Positions 53,136 to 61,668 of a stretch of 64,000 nt of DNA are shown here, piece after piece (position 1 is the stretch's first letter; each line of letters begins with the position of its first letter). The position numbers were made by a program, and so were the translations under genes. This stretch comes from UBA7702 sp040776805 (lineage in GTDB: Bacteria; Bacillota; Dehalobacteriia; UBA7702). The stretch is taken from NCBI GenBank assembly GCA_040776805.1, contig JAXGZS010000007.1, positions 1 to 64,000 of the forward strand, written 5' to 3'. Below the pieces are notes generated by a model, which saw nothing but the letters and a program-made list of their open reading frames with translations, had not been told where the DNA came from and ran no database searches.

Positions 53136-53720
53136 GCCTACTGCGACGGTAACCCCGTCATGCGGAAGGATAACGATGGTGAGTTATGGCAAGTTGCGGC
53201 TGCTTTAATCGGTGCGGGGATTGGCGCGGCTTTCGAGGTTGGGAGCCAAATTATTGCAGGTGATGTACATTCAATAAAGGATATTAATGTCGAAAAAGTG
53301 CTCGTCTCTGCGGCAACTGGTGCAGTTACAGCTGTTGCGGGCCCTATGGCCGCATCTATTGTATCTGGGGTATCTGCATCATATCTGAGTTACAGAGATG
53401 GCAATAGCTTATCGCGAATTGCGACGGACGGTGTTGTTTCCGCGAGCTTTGCCTTTTTCACCGGTAAGGGAGCATTCAGCACGCCAGACGAGCTTTTCCA
53501 GGGAGCAAAATCCAGTTTGCAAAAATTTGCTAAAGTTAAAAATTCATTTGGGAAGGTAAAGAGCTTCATTAAAAAGCCAAAGCAGAAATATGTAAGTAAA
53601 AAATCCATTAAAAAGATATTTAGAATAGGTGGGGGCAATGGAAAGCGTCTTGTTTGGAGAGGGATTTCCGGATTTATGTCGTCTGCTTTAAACAGCTCAT
53701 ATAATTTGGCAAGACATTAA
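53136..53720 (+). CDS. RHS C-terminal toxin tip of the expression locus (separated by the TAG)
   Basis: The frame of the RHS core continues beyond the TAG (AYCDGNPVMRKD) to a TAA at 53720. After the core-end motif comes a Gly/Ala-rich pretoxin segment (LIGAGIGAAFEVGSQ ... SAATGAVTAVAGPMAASIVSG) and a Lys-rich tip (VKSFIKKPKQKYVSKKSIKKIFRI) ending SSALNSSYNLARH. I do not recognise a known toxin fold. The ATG at 53160 has no ribosome site, so translation probably requires the upstream gene. A putative immunity gene follows after 12 nt. Confidence 0.6.
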   Translation, partial: AYCDGNPVMRKDNDGELWQVAAALIGAGIGAAFEVGSQIIAGDVHSIKDINVEKVLVSAATGAVTAVAGPMAASIVSGVSASYLSYRDGNSLSRIATDGVVSASFAFFTGKGAFSTPDELFQGAKSSLQKFAKVKNSFGKVKSFIKKPKQKYVSKKSIKKIFRIGGGNGKRLVWRGISGFMSSALNSSYNLARH

Positions 53721-53732
53721 TTAGGGACTACT

Positions 53733-54527
53733 ATGTTATTTGAAAAAACACTGAGAAAAAAGAGAATATCTCCATTTTATGCAGAAATGATCGCGGGATT
53801 GATTTACAATGAAATTTTAATGATAGCTTTTATAATATTCTTAGTGGTTGTCACATGGCCTATAGAGTTTATTTGGACAATGGTATTTTTAAGCCTTTTG
53901 TTAATCGTTTTTCCTTTAGCTGCTTTAGGTGATATGCGTCCCGCAGCCAAACGCGGTTTCCGTTTGATGAAAGACAGGAAAAATAAAAGGACGGTAACGT
54001 CTGATTTTATCCTTTTGGATTTTGATATTACTTTCGCGTCATATATGTTTGGCGGAAACCAGCATCCGACATTTACCCATCTCGTCTATATGGAACCATG
54101 TTTAAGGATCGCGTTTTTTAAGGCCGTTTCTGTGGGAACAGAGGTGAACCCGTTACCGCAATTGAGATTTTATCCTTTGGAACTTCACTTCACTTACCGA
54201 TACAAATACCGATACAAAGATGAATGTGAAGAAATGTGTAATGAATTCAATCAGATGGTAGATGATAGAGACAGCGGTAAAATTAAAATGGATTTCGGTG
54301 AGAGGCCCATGCCGGAAAACGTGCCAGTTTCCAACATGTGTTTCTATCTGACGTATGAAAAGGTAAATGTTCTGAATAAACTTTTTGAATTGGTAGACCC
54401 TCCGGAATTTCGCGTTACATTTTATGAGAAATCCTTTGTACTCATTTCCATCGACCCGATCCCCGGCCGGGAATACCCGCCGGAAGCTCTGGAATGTATG
54501 GAAAAGATCAACGCCATGTATCCGTAA
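53733..54527 (+). CDS. Putative RHS immunity protein 1, membrane-anchored
   Basis: A 264-residue protein with two N-terminal membrane helices (AGLIYNEILMIAFIIFLVVV and FIWTMVFLSLLLIVFPLAAL) and a cytosolic domain. The C-terminal third (YLTYEKVNVLNKLFELVDPPEFR ... PIPGREYPPEALECMEKINAMYP) is nearly identical in three downstream paralogues, whereas the middle varies. It follows the toxin tip by 12 nt. Position, variability and membrane anchoring suggest an immunity protein against a membrane-acting toxin. The family is not known to me. Confidence 0.7.
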   Translation: MLFEKTLRKKRISPFYAEMIAGLIYNEILMIAFIIFLVVVTWPIEFIWTMVFLSLLLIVFPLAALGDMRPAAKRGFRLMKDRKNKRTVTSDFILLDFDITFASYMFGGNQHPTFTHLVYMEPCLRIAFFKAVSVGTEVNPLPQLRFYPLELHFTYRYKYRYKDECEEMCNEFNQMVDDRDSGKIKMDFGERPMPENVPVSNMCFYLTYEKVNVLNKLFELVDPPEFRVTFYEKSFVLISIDPIPGREYPPEALECMEKINAMYP

Positions 54528-54536
54528 TGTGTAAAA

Positions 54537-54568
54537 AAGAGCGTCCTGATATACTTTGGGACGCTCTT
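54537..54568. repeat. Cassette-junction hairpin, copy A
   Basis: A perfect 10-bp stem AAGAGCGTCC/GGACGCTCTT (54537-54546 with 54559-54568) lies between the immunity stop and the next RHS fragment. Related hairpins occur at 59671-59698 and 61575-61602. It may be the terminator of the active unit that was copied with each cassette. Confidence 0.7.
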
Positions 54569-55650
54569 ACACTTTCATTTATAAAAAAGTTCTTGCCGGC
54601 GGTTCCTACGTGGTATATCATTACAGTGACGGTGTGCTGGAATATGAGGAACATTTCAGCAGCAGTAACGTATTGCAGGAATTATTGAAATATTCCTACG
54701 ATGCCGACGGCAACGTGGAGTATCTGCTGTATAAAGACAATAACTTCAGCAATGCCAACGCTTTTGATCTTTACTATTACGTCCGCGATGCCGTAGGCAA
54801 TATCACCGATTTGTTCCAGGTAAGGGAACAGAACGGTAGTTCTACCACGGTGGTGAACCGCATTGCCGCCCATTATGAATACGACCCCTACGGCAATATC
54901 CTAAGCATAGATAAGTACAACAACGATCCCATCGGCGATATCAACCCCATCCGCTACAAAGACTACTACTATGACCTTCAAACCGGCTGGTATCAAACAG
55001 AAAGTCGTTTCTATGATCCGGAAGTCGGTCGTTTTCTCAACGCCGATGATCTTAGCCTCTTAATGGCAACTGACTCCGGTGTTATTGACAAAAACCTCTA
55101 TGCCTACTGCGACGGCAACCCTGTCATGCGGAAGGATGAAGAGGGAGATTATTGGCAGTTTATCACTGGAACGATTGGTGCACTGATAGGAGCAGGCTTT
55201 GAAGCGGCATCACAAATATCTGAATATGGGGAGATTAAAGATGTAAAACAAATTATTGTAGCAGGTGCTACGGGCGCTCTTTGCGGAGCTTTCCCTACTT
55301 TTGCAATATATATTGCCACAATTGGCACCTTTGCTCAAGAAATGGTTGCGTTTGATGCGGAATATACGCCAAGTTATATAATAAATGCATCTGTAGATTC
55401 TATTGTCGCAGGGATGACAACTAAACTTTTATCGAAGCCTGCAGATCTCGTTATAGAAAATATTAAAAAGCTGACATCTCCTAAGCTAATTCCTCATAGT
55501 AAAGTTTCATCAAAGGCTAATGCTGGTTCGGGTTTAAAAAGACCTGGTGCTATATTTGGATATTCAAATGCATATCTTCATTTGGCGCTTTTTGGCGGTG
55601 CAATTAGTTTTGCTTTTCATAACTGGAAACGTTGGTTACTAAATAATTAA
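54556..55650 (+). CDS. Orphan RHS core fragment with toxin tip 2
   Basis: An open frame from a TTG at 54556 or, more meaningfully, from about 54588, where homology with the RHS core starts (KVLAGGSYVVYHYSDGVLEYEEHF). There is no ribosome site. The core (to NPVMRKDEEGDYW) is followed by a Gly/Ala pretoxin segment (GTIGALIGAGFEAASQ) and a tip unlike the others, ending FAFHNWKRWLLNN. It lacks a signal peptide and the full RHS cage, so it is probably not a functional protein by itself but a donor cassette. The immunity-like gene follows 1 nt after its stop. Confidence 0.75.
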   Translation: MGRSYTFIYKKVLAGGSYVVYHYSDGVLEYEEHFSSSNVLQELLKYSYDADGNVEYLLYKDNNFSNANAFDLYYYVRDAVGNITDLFQVREQNGSSTTVVNRIAAHYEYDPYGNILSIDKYNNDPIGDINPIRYKDYYYDLQTGWYQTESRFYDPEVGRFLNADDLSLLMATDSGVIDKNLYAYCDGNPVMRKDEEGDYWQFITGTIGALIGAGFEAASQISEYGEIKDVKQIIVAGATGALCGAFPTFAIYIATIGTFAQEMVAFDAEYTPSYIINASVDSIVAGMTTKLLSKPADLVIENIKKLTSPKLIPHSKVSSKANAGSGLKRPGAIFGYSNAYLHLALFGGAISFAFHNWKRWLLNN

Positions 55651-55651
55651 T

Positions 55652-56458
55652 ATGATATTAGAAAAAATCATTCGAAAAAGAAGAATACAACCCTTGTTAT
55701 TGGAGCCAATCACCATTATTTATATTACAAGTATCGGAATGCTCGGCATATTTATTTATGTCATTCTGAATACACCGATTCCAATAACCCCGTCGTTCTT
55801 ATTACTAATGACAAGTGTGTATTTAATTGGGGTGCTGCTAAACGCTAATCATATGTTTCATATTAGCTATCCGGAAGTAAAACCGAGCGACTTGTTAAAA
55901 GAAATTAAGCGTAATGCGATTGATTTTAAGGATTTAGAGATTACCGGTGTTTGTTATATGGATACATATCCCAAACGTTTAGCGGTTTCATACTCTAATG
56001 CTTTATTTAGAGAACCCTATTTACGGCTTGGTGTATTAAACGCAGAACCGGTAAAGCTAAAGGAAGAGAGCCTTGACAAAGGAAAAGGCGAAAATCCCAA
56101 AGAAAACACTAAACCTTTTTATTTCTTTTTGGCAAGACGATCTTCGTGGGGTGATCTTCTGCCTAGATACAGAAAATATAGGAAACAGTGGAGAAAATGG
56201 CAAGCTGAGGAACAGGCTGCATTAGATTCCTATACCTTTCAATTTGATTCAGCAAAAGATAAATACTATATTTATTTTATAACCCTGGAAAAGCGATTAG
56301 TTTTTAATCAGCTTTTCAAACTCTTAGTTCCGACGGAAGTACGTATTGTCTTTTACAAAAAAACCCATGTTTTTAAGGAACTCCAACCCATCCCCGGCAG
56401 AGAGTATCCCCCTGAAGCGTTGGAATGCATGGAAAAAATCAACACTATGTATCCGTAA
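55652..56458 (+). CDS. Putative RHS immunity protein 2, membrane-anchored
   Basis: A 268-residue paralogue of immunity protein 1. Two membrane helices (IIYITSIGMLGIFIYVILN and SFLLLMTSVYLIGVLL) are followed by a variable cytosolic region with a basic stretch (RYRKYRKQWRKWQ). The last residues again read PIPGREYPPEALECMEKIN. It follows its toxin tip by 1 nt. Base composition is AT-rich relative to the RHS core. Confidence 0.7.
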   Translation: MILEKIIRKRRIQPLLLEPITIIYITSIGMLGIFIYVILNTPIPITPSFLLLMTSVYLIGVLLNANHMFHISYPEVKPSDLLKEIKRNAIDFKDLEITGVCYMDTYPKRLAVSYSNALFREPYLRLGVLNAEPVKLKEESLDKGKGENPKENTKPFYFFLARRSSWGDLLPRYRKYRKQWRKWQAEEQAALDSYTFQFDSAKDKYYIYFITLEKRLVFNQLFKLLVPTEVRIVFYKKTHVFKELQPIPGREYPPEALECMEKINTMYP

Positions 56459-56460
56459 TG

Positions 56461-56573
56461 AAGTGAAGGGTGACAGGTGACACAGGTGTGACACGGGGGT
56501 GTGACACGGGTGTGACACGGGGACGGTTCTGTTGACACATTAAAAATGTGCGATAGGGGCGTCCCCGTGTCAC
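56461..56573. repeat. REP/MITE-like element at a duplication breakpoint
   Basis: Four repeats of GTGACAC(G) lead into a 13-bp perfect inverted repeat GTGACACGGGGAC/GTCCCCGTGTCAC (56512-56524 with 56561-56573) with a 36-nt loop that includes GTTCTGTTGACAC. Such GTGACACGGGGAC elements are common in Clostridia-type genomes. It ends exactly where the second RHS copy begins. Confidence 0.65.
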
Positions 56574-57384
56574 AAATCGGTACCGCTTCGGCATATCAGA
56601 AGTATAACTATGCTTATGATAACGCCGGGAACATGACCTCAATCAGCCATTCTTTCCTCCGCAAGACGATGCCAAGATATTTTTAAACCTATACGTATCT
56701 TAGCGGCAGGGGGTTTAAAAAATCCTCCCAGACCTATGCCAATAATCAAAAGCTGAATTATACCTACGATAGCCAGGACCGTTTGATCGGAGTCTCGACC
56801 ACTGCCGGAAAAGCATCAGCAAATACGAATACAACAGCAACGGCTTGATAGGGAAATCCTACTCCTATACGGAGAATGCCCAAAACCCCAACTACGTTTT
56901 AAACCAGTACGATTTGGCGGAACGGTTGATTAGCACGTATAACTCCAAAGGCTCGGGGATCTATGATATATCCTACGATAAAAACAACCTGGCCACCGGC
57001 TACAAGAGCTATTTGCGGGACGGCAGCGCAAATCTGGAATATACAACTCAATACGCGTATAACGAATGCTTAAGTGGAACCATCCAAAACGGTGTGGATA
57101 AACCGAAAACAGACACCTTAAAAGCCGGAAGCACAGTGCTTTCAAGCACAAATCTCGGTTATGACGCCTATGGCCGCCTTACGTCTATGCTGGCATCGGC
57201 GGGAACCAGCGATTCTCATGTAAAAATTGGCTACGCCTATTTAGAGGTCGGCACGGACAAAACTCACGAGCTTGCTGCGCGGCATATGGTAATCCGCTAT
57301 AACGTATCCGATTCCACCTGGCGAGCCCGTAGACCTGACCTATTCTATGACCTACGACCGGGCCGGGAACATCACCAATGTTGA
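56574..57384 (+). pseudogene. Decayed RHS core fragment in cassette 3
   Basis: This matches 51384-52190 of the expression locus but has several indels (for example near 56660-56690, 56815 and 57310-57345). The longest open part is 56845-57384 (MIGKSYSYTENAQNPNYVLNQYDLAERLIST). It belongs to a duplication of about 1.8 kb and cannot encode a continuous protein. Confidence 0.7.
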
Positions 57385-58846
57385 AAACGTTCCGAAGAGC
57401 GACGCGACCTACAACGAAGGCTATACCTATGACAGTTTGCCGTTTGATTGCTGCCACCAATGTGCCAATACGAAAAAAGACTACGCCTATACTTACGACG
57501 GCAGGAATAACATCACCGGCAGCACCGTTACGAATAACGGCACGACCACAGAATCGAAAACGTATACTTACGCCACCAACGATATCGACCGGCTTACCTC
57601 ATTTAGCCACACCACGGCCAGTGGTACGGTAACGAGAAATTACACTTGCGATGCCATCGGTAATCCCACGGTCATCTCGGAAACCGACAGTTCGGATAAC
57701 TCTACCCGCAATTTCACATTAAGCTGGACGCAAGGGAAGCTGTTGAGCAGCATCAGCGACGGTGCGGCGCTGAACAACACGTACTATTATGACGCCGACG
57801 GCAATGTTTCGAAAAAAGTTCTTGCCGGCGGTTCCTACGTAGTATATCATTACAGTGACGGCGTGCTGGAATACGAGGAACACTTCAACGCCAGTAACGT
57901 ATTGCAGGAATTATTGAAATATTCCTACGATGCCGACGGCAACGTGGAGTATCTGCTGTATAAGGACAATAACTTCAGCAATGCCAACGCTTTTGATCTT
58001 TACTATTACGTTCATGACGCCGTGGGCAATATCACTGATCTGTTTCAGATAAGGGAACAGAGCGGTAGCAGCACGACAGTGGTAAACCGCATCGCCGCCC
58101 ATTATGAATACGATCCTTACGGCAATATTCTGAGCATTGATAAGTACAATAACGACCCCATCGGCGATATCAACCCGATCCGCTACAAGGATTACTATTA
58201 TGACCTTCAAACCGGCTGGTATCAACTAACAAGCCGCTTCTACGATCCCGAAGTAGGACGTTTCCTCAACGCTGATGATCTTAGCTTGTTGATGGAGACG
58301 GATTCCGGTGTTGTAGATAAAAACCTCTACGCCTACTGCGATGGCAATCCCGTCATGCGGAAGGATAAAGAAGGGGATATTTGGCAGATTGGAGCAGCTT
58401 TTATTGGTGCTGTGGTTGGCGCAGCTTTTGAAGCAGCTTCACAATTATCCGAAAATGGGAAAATAACGAATGTGGGTTCTATTGCTGCTGCGGCTGGAAC
58501 AGGTGCTCTTTCGGCTGTTATACCTTATAAAGCTATACCTACTCTTGTTGCAGGAGTTGGAACCTTTATTCAAAGTTTTACATCTGCAAAGAAAAAAGAT
58601 GGTACTGCTATTTCCAATGCTCTTTTAGATGCGGGTGTTGCTGCTGGCTTAACCTTTGTTTGTGGAAAGACTCTTAAAAGTAAAAATACTAAAGATATAA
58701 TAAAGAAAGCCAAAAAGACTGCTAAGGATCTAAAAAGAATAGCTCGCAATAATCGCATATATAAAGCAGCAAAAGCAGGATTTAGATCATACATGTCATC
58801 CAAATTTTACTTTTTCTATCATTATGCCCGTTATCATAAAAGATAA
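57347..58846 (+). CDS. Orphan RHS core fragment with toxin tip 3
   Basis: A 499-codon frame of YD repeats (MTYDRAGNITNVENVPKSD, YYYDADGNVSKKVLAGGS) and RHS core end (YYYDLQTGWYQLTSRFYDPEVGRFLNADD) as in the expression locus, then NLYAYCDGNPVMRKDKEGD with an intact Tyr codon. The tip has a Gly/Ala segment (GAAFIGAVVGAAFEAASQLSENGKITNVG) and a Lys-rich end (KKAKKTAKDLKRIARNN ... SSKFYFFYHYARYHKR). No signal peptide. It is the most complete silent cassette. Confidence 0.78.
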   Translation: MTYDRAGNITNVENVPKSDATYNEGYTYDSLPFDCCHQCANTKKDYAYTYDGRNNITGSTVTNNGTTTESKTYTYATNDIDRLTSFSHTTASGTVTRNYTCDAIGNPTVISETDSSDNSTRNFTLSWTQGKLLSSISDGAALNNTYYYDADGNVSKKVLAGGSYVVYHYSDGVLEYEEHFNASNVLQELLKYSYDADGNVEYLLYKDNNFSNANAFDLYYYVHDAVGNITDLFQIREQSGSSTTVVNRIAAHYEYDPYGNILSIDKYNNDPIGDINPIRYKDYYYDLQTGWYQLTSRFYDPEVGRFLNADDLSLLMETDSGVVDKNLYAYCDGNPVMRKDKEGDIWQIGAAFIGAVVGAAFEAASQLSENGKITNVGSIAAAAGTGALSAVIPYKAIPTLVAGVGTFIQSFTSAKKKDGTAISNALLDAGVAAGLTFVCGKTLKSKNTKDIIKKAKKTAKDLKRIARNNRIYKAAKAGFRSYMSSKFYFFYHYARYHKR

Positions 58847-58867
58847 GTAATATTTTAAGGGGAAAAG

Positions 58868-59659
58868 ATGTTATTTGAGAAGAGCATACGAAAAAAAAGA
58901 ATACCTGTTTTTTATTTAGAGATATGGGGATATTTTTTATTTCTCCAAGCGTTATGGATTGTTGGATCTATTATAGTAGGTTTTTGGTTCCACAGTTTCT
59001 TTTTTATTATGATCTTTTATCTGTTTGGGGTAATTATGACAGTTGTTATATTTCTATTATCCGCAGATCCACCAAGTTCTCGTTTACATAACTTTGTATT
59101 GCCTTTTCGTCTTCTTCAGGATATAAAAAACAAGCGTGTCAATGTATCGGATGAAGTTATTGTAGATTATTATTTATCTTTCATTGAAGAATATAGAACA
59201 GAAGATGGTTTTATATGCTCATACTCATATGTATTTCTCGCTGAACCTTTCATTTTTATTGCTGAATTTACGACTTTACCAGTTGGTGCAAAAGCTGTCT
59301 GTAGAAAACCGTTATATTTTTATCTTATTGACATACATTGGACGTATCGTTTGCATAAAGCATATAAAAAGATGAAAGAAGACTATGAAAAAGAGCTTGA
59401 GCAAGATATTTTAGTATATGGAGAAGGCGAAAGTGTTAGAAGATATGAAGAGAGAAGCGCTGGTTTGTTTTATTTGTATATTACATATGAAAAAAGGAAA
59501 GTGTTTAACCGCTTATTTGAACTTGTAAATCCCCCTGAATTTCGCATTACGACCTATGAAAAATCAAAAGTTTTTATTTCCATTGAACCCATCCCCGGAA
59601 AGGAATACACACCAGAAGCCCTGGAATGTATGGAAAAGATCAACGCCATGTATCCGTAA
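58868..59659 (+). CDS. Putative RHS immunity protein 3, membrane-anchored
   Basis: A 263-residue paralogue with two membrane helices (FLFLQALWIVGSIIVGFWF and FFIMIFYLFGVIMTVVIFLL), a strongly divergent middle region and the conserved tail (YITYEKRKVFNRLFELVNPPEFR ... PIPGKEYTPEALECMEKINAMYP). AGGGG lies before the ATG at 58868 (spacing 5 nt), so it may be translated independently. It is AT-rich. It follows toxin tip 3 by 21 nt. Confidence 0.7.
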   Translation: MLFEKSIRKKRIPVFYLEIWGYFLFLQALWIVGSIIVGFWFHSFFFIMIFYLFGVIMTVVIFLLSADPPSSRLHNFVLPFRLLQDIKNKRVNVSDEVIVDYYLSFIEEYRTEDGFICSYSYVFLAEPFIFIAEFTTLPVGAKAVCRKPLYFYLIDIHWTYRLHKAYKKMKEDYEKELEQDILVYGEGESVRRYEERSAGLFYLYITYEKRKVFNRLFELVNPPEFRITTYEKSKVFISIEPIPGKEYTPEALECMEKINAMYP

Positions 59660-59670
59660 TTCGTAAAAGA

Positions 59671-59698
59671 GAGTGTCCCAATACACCTTGGGACGCTC
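59671..59698. repeat. Cassette-junction hairpin, copy B
   Basis: A 10-bp stem with one G-T pair (GAGTGTCCCA with TGGGACGCTC) follows the conserved immunity tail and precedes the next RHS fragment. The sequence from about 59655 to 59730 is almost identical to copy C. Confidence 0.7.
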
Positions 59699-59740
59699 CT
59701 TCACTTTCATTCATAAAAAGTTCTTGCCGACGGTTCCTAC

Positions 59741-60754
59741 GTGGTATATCATTACAGTGACGGCGTGCTGGAATACGAGGAACACTTCAACGCCAGTAAC
59801 GTATTGCAGGAATTATTGAAATATTCCTACGATGCCGACGGCAACGTGGAGTATCTGCTGTATAAGGACAATAACTTCAGCAATGCCAACGCCTTTGATC
59901 TTTACTATTACGTCCGCGATGCCGTGGGCAATATCACCGATTTATTCCAGATAAGGGAACAGAGCGGTAGCAGCACGACAGTGGTAAACCGCATCGCCGC
60001 CCACTATGAATACGATCCTTATGGCAATATTTTAAGCGTTGATAAATACAACAACGATCCCATCGGCGATATCAACCCGATCCGCTACAAGGATTACTAC
60101 TACGATCTTCAAACCGGCTGGTATCAACTGAGCAGCCGCTTCTACGATCCCGAAGTAGGACGTTTCCTCAACGCTGACGATGTCAGCCTGTTGATGCAAA
60201 CGGATTCCGGTGTTGTTGACAAGAACCTCTACGCCTATTGTGACGGCAACCCCGTCATGCGGAAGGATAAAGACGGTGAGTTCTGGCATATTATTGCTGG
60301 TGCCGCAATTGGTGCAGCATTTGAAATTGCATCTCAATTAGCTGCAGATGGGAAAATTACCAGTGTAGGGGATATCTTTGTTGCTACTGGAGCTGGGGCT
60401 CTCACTGCAGCGGCACCAGTGATTGCAGCACCTGTGATTTGCGGAGTAACAACCTTTATACAAGATAGATTTATTGGTAAAGATAAGACTACAACAGAAG
60501 TGGCGCTACAAAATGCAGGTGTTTCGGCAGGGCTGTCTTTAGTTTGTGGTGGTTCCGTTAAACCAAAGTCAATCGTGAATAGTTTCAAAACAAAGACGGT
60601 TAAATCTGCCTTCAGTTCTTGGAAAAAGAAAGCATCGAAATGGCAGATCCGAATAAGTAAAAATGCAAAATGGAGAAGTGCATTATCATCATGGCATAAT
60701 TCAAAATTTTATTTTTTATATCATTCCTTTAAACACCATATAAAAAAGAAATAG
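59741..60754 (+). CDS. Orphan RHS core fragment with toxin tip 4
   Basis: Homology with the RHS core begins near 59717, directly after an in-frame TAA; the first possible start is a GTG at 59741 without a ribosome site. The core end is intact (YDPEVGRFLNADDVSLLMQTDSGVVDKNLYAYCDGNPVMRKDKDGEFW). The tip has GAAIGAAFEIASQLAADGKITSVGD, a Gly/Ala segment and a Lys-rich end (KTKTVKSAFSSWKKKASKW ... SKFYFLYHSFKHHIKKK). A paralogue of the immunity family follows after 8 nt. Probably a silent cassette. Confidence 0.75.
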   Translation: MVYHYSDGVLEYEEHFNASNVLQELLKYSYDADGNVEYLLYKDNNFSNANAFDLYYYVRDAVGNITDLFQIREQSGSSTTVVNRIAAHYEYDPYGNILSVDKYNNDPIGDINPIRYKDYYYDLQTGWYQLSSRFYDPEVGRFLNADDVSLLMQTDSGVVDKNLYAYCDGNPVMRKDKDGEFWHIIAGAAIGAAFEIASQLAADGKITSVGDIFVATGAGALTAAAPVIAAPVICGVTTFIQDRFIGKDKTTTEVALQNAGVSAGLSLVCGGSVKPKSIVNSFKTKTVKSAFSSWKKKASKWQIRISKNAKWRSALSSWHNSKFYFLYHSFKHHIKKK

Positions 60755-60762
60755 AAAAAAAA

Positions 60763-61563
60763 ATGATTTTTAATAAAAAAATATGCAGGACTAAACATTC
60801 TCCTTTTGTTTTGGAGTTTATAGGCTTAAACATTGTAGTTACAATAATAGGAATATTATTTATGTTGCTGGCTGTTTTTAGTGCAATTTTATCAGGTAAT
60901 AATACTGTGTATGATAATCTTGCGATTATAGCTATTATTGGGGGAATAATATTACTTTCTCCACTTGGCATGTATTTTACTGCGCACAATGCATTTCTGC
61001 AAGCGATTTATTTACGGAAGAAAAGTAAAAGTCTGCTCAAAACAGACGATGTTGTACTTGTAGCCTGTGGAGATGAAAATGTATCAGAGTCGAACTATGG
61101 TTATACGAGCACAACACTGTACTTGTTTTTCCGGGAGCCATATATTCTGAAGGGCGAGTTTATGACCTTGCCTTACGGAACGGAAATTGTGCATATAAAG
61201 CCGTTTCAGTTACATTTCCCTCCTCATTGGACATACCGCTTCCATAGGGACTATCAACACTATAAAGAGGAATATAAAAAATCTTTACCGCCAAAATACA
61301 AAAAAGGGGCTATTTCGAGGAGATACAAGAATCCCAATATCGACCGCTATGAAGAGGAGATGTACGACAGTTTTGCCTTGTATTTCACCTATGAGAAAGT
61401 GCAGGTTTTGAATCGTCTCTTTGAATTGGTTGATCCCCCGGAGTTTCGAGTGGTAACCGTTGAAAACGCAAGAGTATTAAAAAAACTTTTACCCATTCCC
61501 GGCAAAGAATATCCGCCGGAGGCGTTGGAATGCATGGAAAAAATCAACACTATGTATCCGTAA
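60763..61563 (+). CDS. Putative RHS immunity protein 4, membrane-anchored
   Basis: A 266-residue paralogue with two membrane helices (NIVVTIIGILFMLLAVFSAIL and LAIIAIIGGIILLSPLGMYF) and the conserved tail (YFTYEKVQVLNRLFELVDPPEFR ... PIPGKEYPPEALECMEKINTMYP). The middle region is unlike the other three. It lies 8 nt after toxin tip 4. Confidence 0.7.
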   Translation: MIFNKKICRTKHSPFVLEFIGLNIVVTIIGILFMLLAVFSAILSGNNTVYDNLAIIAIIGGIILLSPLGMYFTAHNAFLQAIYLRKKSKSLLKTDDVVLVACGDENVSESNYGYTSTTLYLFFREPYILKGEFMTLPYGTEIVHIKPFQLHFPPHWTYRFHRDYQHYKEEYKKSLPPKYKKGAISRRYKNPNIDRYEEEMYDSFALYFTYEKVQVLNRLFELVDPPEFRVVTVENARVLKKLLPIPGKEYPPEALECMEKINTMYP

Positions 61564-61574
61564 TTCGTAAAAGA

Positions 61575-61602
61575 GAGTGTCCCAATACACCTTGGGACGC
61601 TC
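61575..61602. repeat. Cassette-junction hairpin, copy C
   Basis: The same stem as copy B (GAGTGTCCCA with TGGGACGCTC). It is embedded in about 75 bp nearly identical to the copy B junction, including the in-frame TAA before the RHS fragment. Confidence 0.7.
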
Positions 61603-61668
61603 CTTCACTTTCATTCATAAAAAGTCCTTGCCGATGGTTCCTACGTAGTATATCATTACAGTGACGGT

